Origin: an uncultured Prolixibacteraceae bacterium
Lineage (GTDB): Bacteria; Bacteroidota; Bacteroidia; Bacteroidales; Prolixibacteraceae
Direction: 5' to 3'
Length of the DNA stretch: 64,000 nt
Assembly (NCBI GenBank): GCA_913063265.1
Contig: CAJXZG010000001.1
Span: forward strand, 1 to 64,000
Below the pieces are notes generated by a model, which worked only from the letters and a program-made list of their open reading frames with translations, was not told the origin of the DNA and did not search any database. Position numbers and translations under genes: made by a program. This document shows positions 63,471 through 64,000 of the stretch, one piece after another; positions within the stretch are counted from its first letter, which is position 1; every line of letters begins with the position of its first letter.

Positions 63471-64000
63471 CTATTTCCCCAGTCTCCAACGATTGGTAAT
63501 TGCTTTTGGAGGAAATATCCCCTGGTTGACAAACCTTACATCTTCAATTGAATAAAAAGCTTTTGGATTATAAGTTTTAATTACGTCTGCCATTTTTGGA
63601 ATTTCGGTTCGTTTAATTATACTGTAAATAATACTTACTTTTTCGGTTCCTCCTTTTGCATCATTATGAGTAATTCCATATCCTGCAGCCACTAATTTTT
63701 TTATCAGTTCGTCAGCAGGTTTTCTGGTAATGATCTGAATTTTTACAATCCCTAACGCAAGTTTTTCCTCCACTTTTAATCCGATGAAATTACCGGCGGC
63801 AAAACCTGCCCCGTAAGCGATATAACATACCCAATTGTCCAGATTTTCAAAAATCCGGGATATGGCAAGCAACCAAATTAAAACTTCAAAAAAGCCAAGA
63901 ATGGGAGCCCATAGTTTTTGTCCTTTTGAAACCATTACTATTCTTATTGTACCAATAGTCTGGTCAGCAATTCGTGCAACAAATATCAGCAACGGTAAAA
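63471..64000 (-). CDS. UPF0316 membrane protein (DUF5698 plus DUF2179), truncated at window edge
   Basis: The frame reads to the end of the window without a clear start, so the N-terminal part is missing. The visible part has two to three membrane helices (FVARIADQTIGTIRIVMVSKG, FFEVLIWLLAISRIF, then YGAGFAAGNFIGLKVEEKL), the core of DUF5698. The C-terminal DUF2179-type domain (about 75 to the end, IQIITRKPADELIKKLVAAGYGITHNDAKGG) is a ferredoxin-like regulatory fold also seen in YitT proteins. The function is unknown; UPF0316 members may be transporters or sensors. It is convergent with the Cys-rich protein, 16 bp apart. Confidence 0.85.
   Translation of the reverse strand, partial: LPLLIFVARIADQTIGTIRIVMVSKGQKLWAPILGFFEVLIWLLAISRIFENLDNWVCYIAYGAGFAAGNFIGLKVEEKLALGIVKIQIITRKPADELIKKLVAAGYGITHNDAKGGTEKVSIIYSIIKRTEIPKMADVIKTYNPKAFYSIEDVRFVNQGIFPPKAITNRWRLGK

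Overview
Organism. The window looks like the chromosome of an AT-rich, free-living member of the Bacteroidota, probably Bacteroidales/Marinilabiliales-like; that rank is inference. Supporting signs are three proteins with type IX secretion (T9SS) C-terminal sorting domains, several promoters matching the Bacteroidota consensus (TTTG, about 19 bp, TAnnTTTG), few Shine-Dalgarno sequences, and O-acetylhomoserine-type methionine synthesis. I see no rRNA, tRNA, CRISPR array, transposase, phage or plasmid gene.  Layout. 0-9.3 kb: end of a DUF308 protein, a large intergenic hairpin element, a flavin reductase, a large MscS-type channel, miaB, a T9SS cargo protein, a CPBP protease, a SnoaL-like protein and an SDR/DUF2867 protein. 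Two copies of an 80-bp repeat bracket the 5.4-7.8 kb segment. 9.3-17.3 kb: an envelope cassette of a LysM protein with a catalytically dead lytic transglycosylase domain, two SGNH-fold proteins and an MBOAT acyltransferase, followed by a GH29 fucosidase. 17.4-28.5 kb: a GloVer-repeat T9SS protein broken by a TGA codon, alkC, a DUF4268 protein, a degenerate M23-like protein, a four-FAS1 lipoprotein, a DUF5009 membrane protein, a secreted PIG-L deacetylase and fabI.  28.7-35.8 kb: a methionine operon (a Met/Cys-rich leader ORF behind a consensus promoter, a divergent aspartokinase, metY, and metA with the acetyl-CoA-type Glu111), then elbB, tatD, a TGA-interrupted tcdA and an RRM plus cold-shock pair with a long leader. 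35.9-48.3 kb: an NhaC antiporter, two tandem paralogues built of about 49-residue TPR-like repeats, a MESH1-like HD hydrolase, an unknown protein, an M28 peptidase and a GH18/T9SS protein. 48.3-55.0 kb: a five-gene minus-strand cluster (GT4, HAD, GT4, GT81 GpgS-like, GH13_18 phosphorylase) that I read as making and recycling a glucosylated solute. 55.1-64 kb: rimO, an unknown protein, a MacB/LolD-type ABC pair, guaC, a cysteine-rich barrel-like protein of unknown function and a truncated UPF0316 gene.  Most interesting. The methionine leader ORF; the dead transglycosylase/SGNH/SGNH/MBOAT cassette; the uncharacterised Cys-rich protein at 61.7 kb; the tandem repeat-protein paralogues; two genes interrupted by in-frame TGA; and several families of intergenic repeats, one of which now appears to encode a signal peptide.
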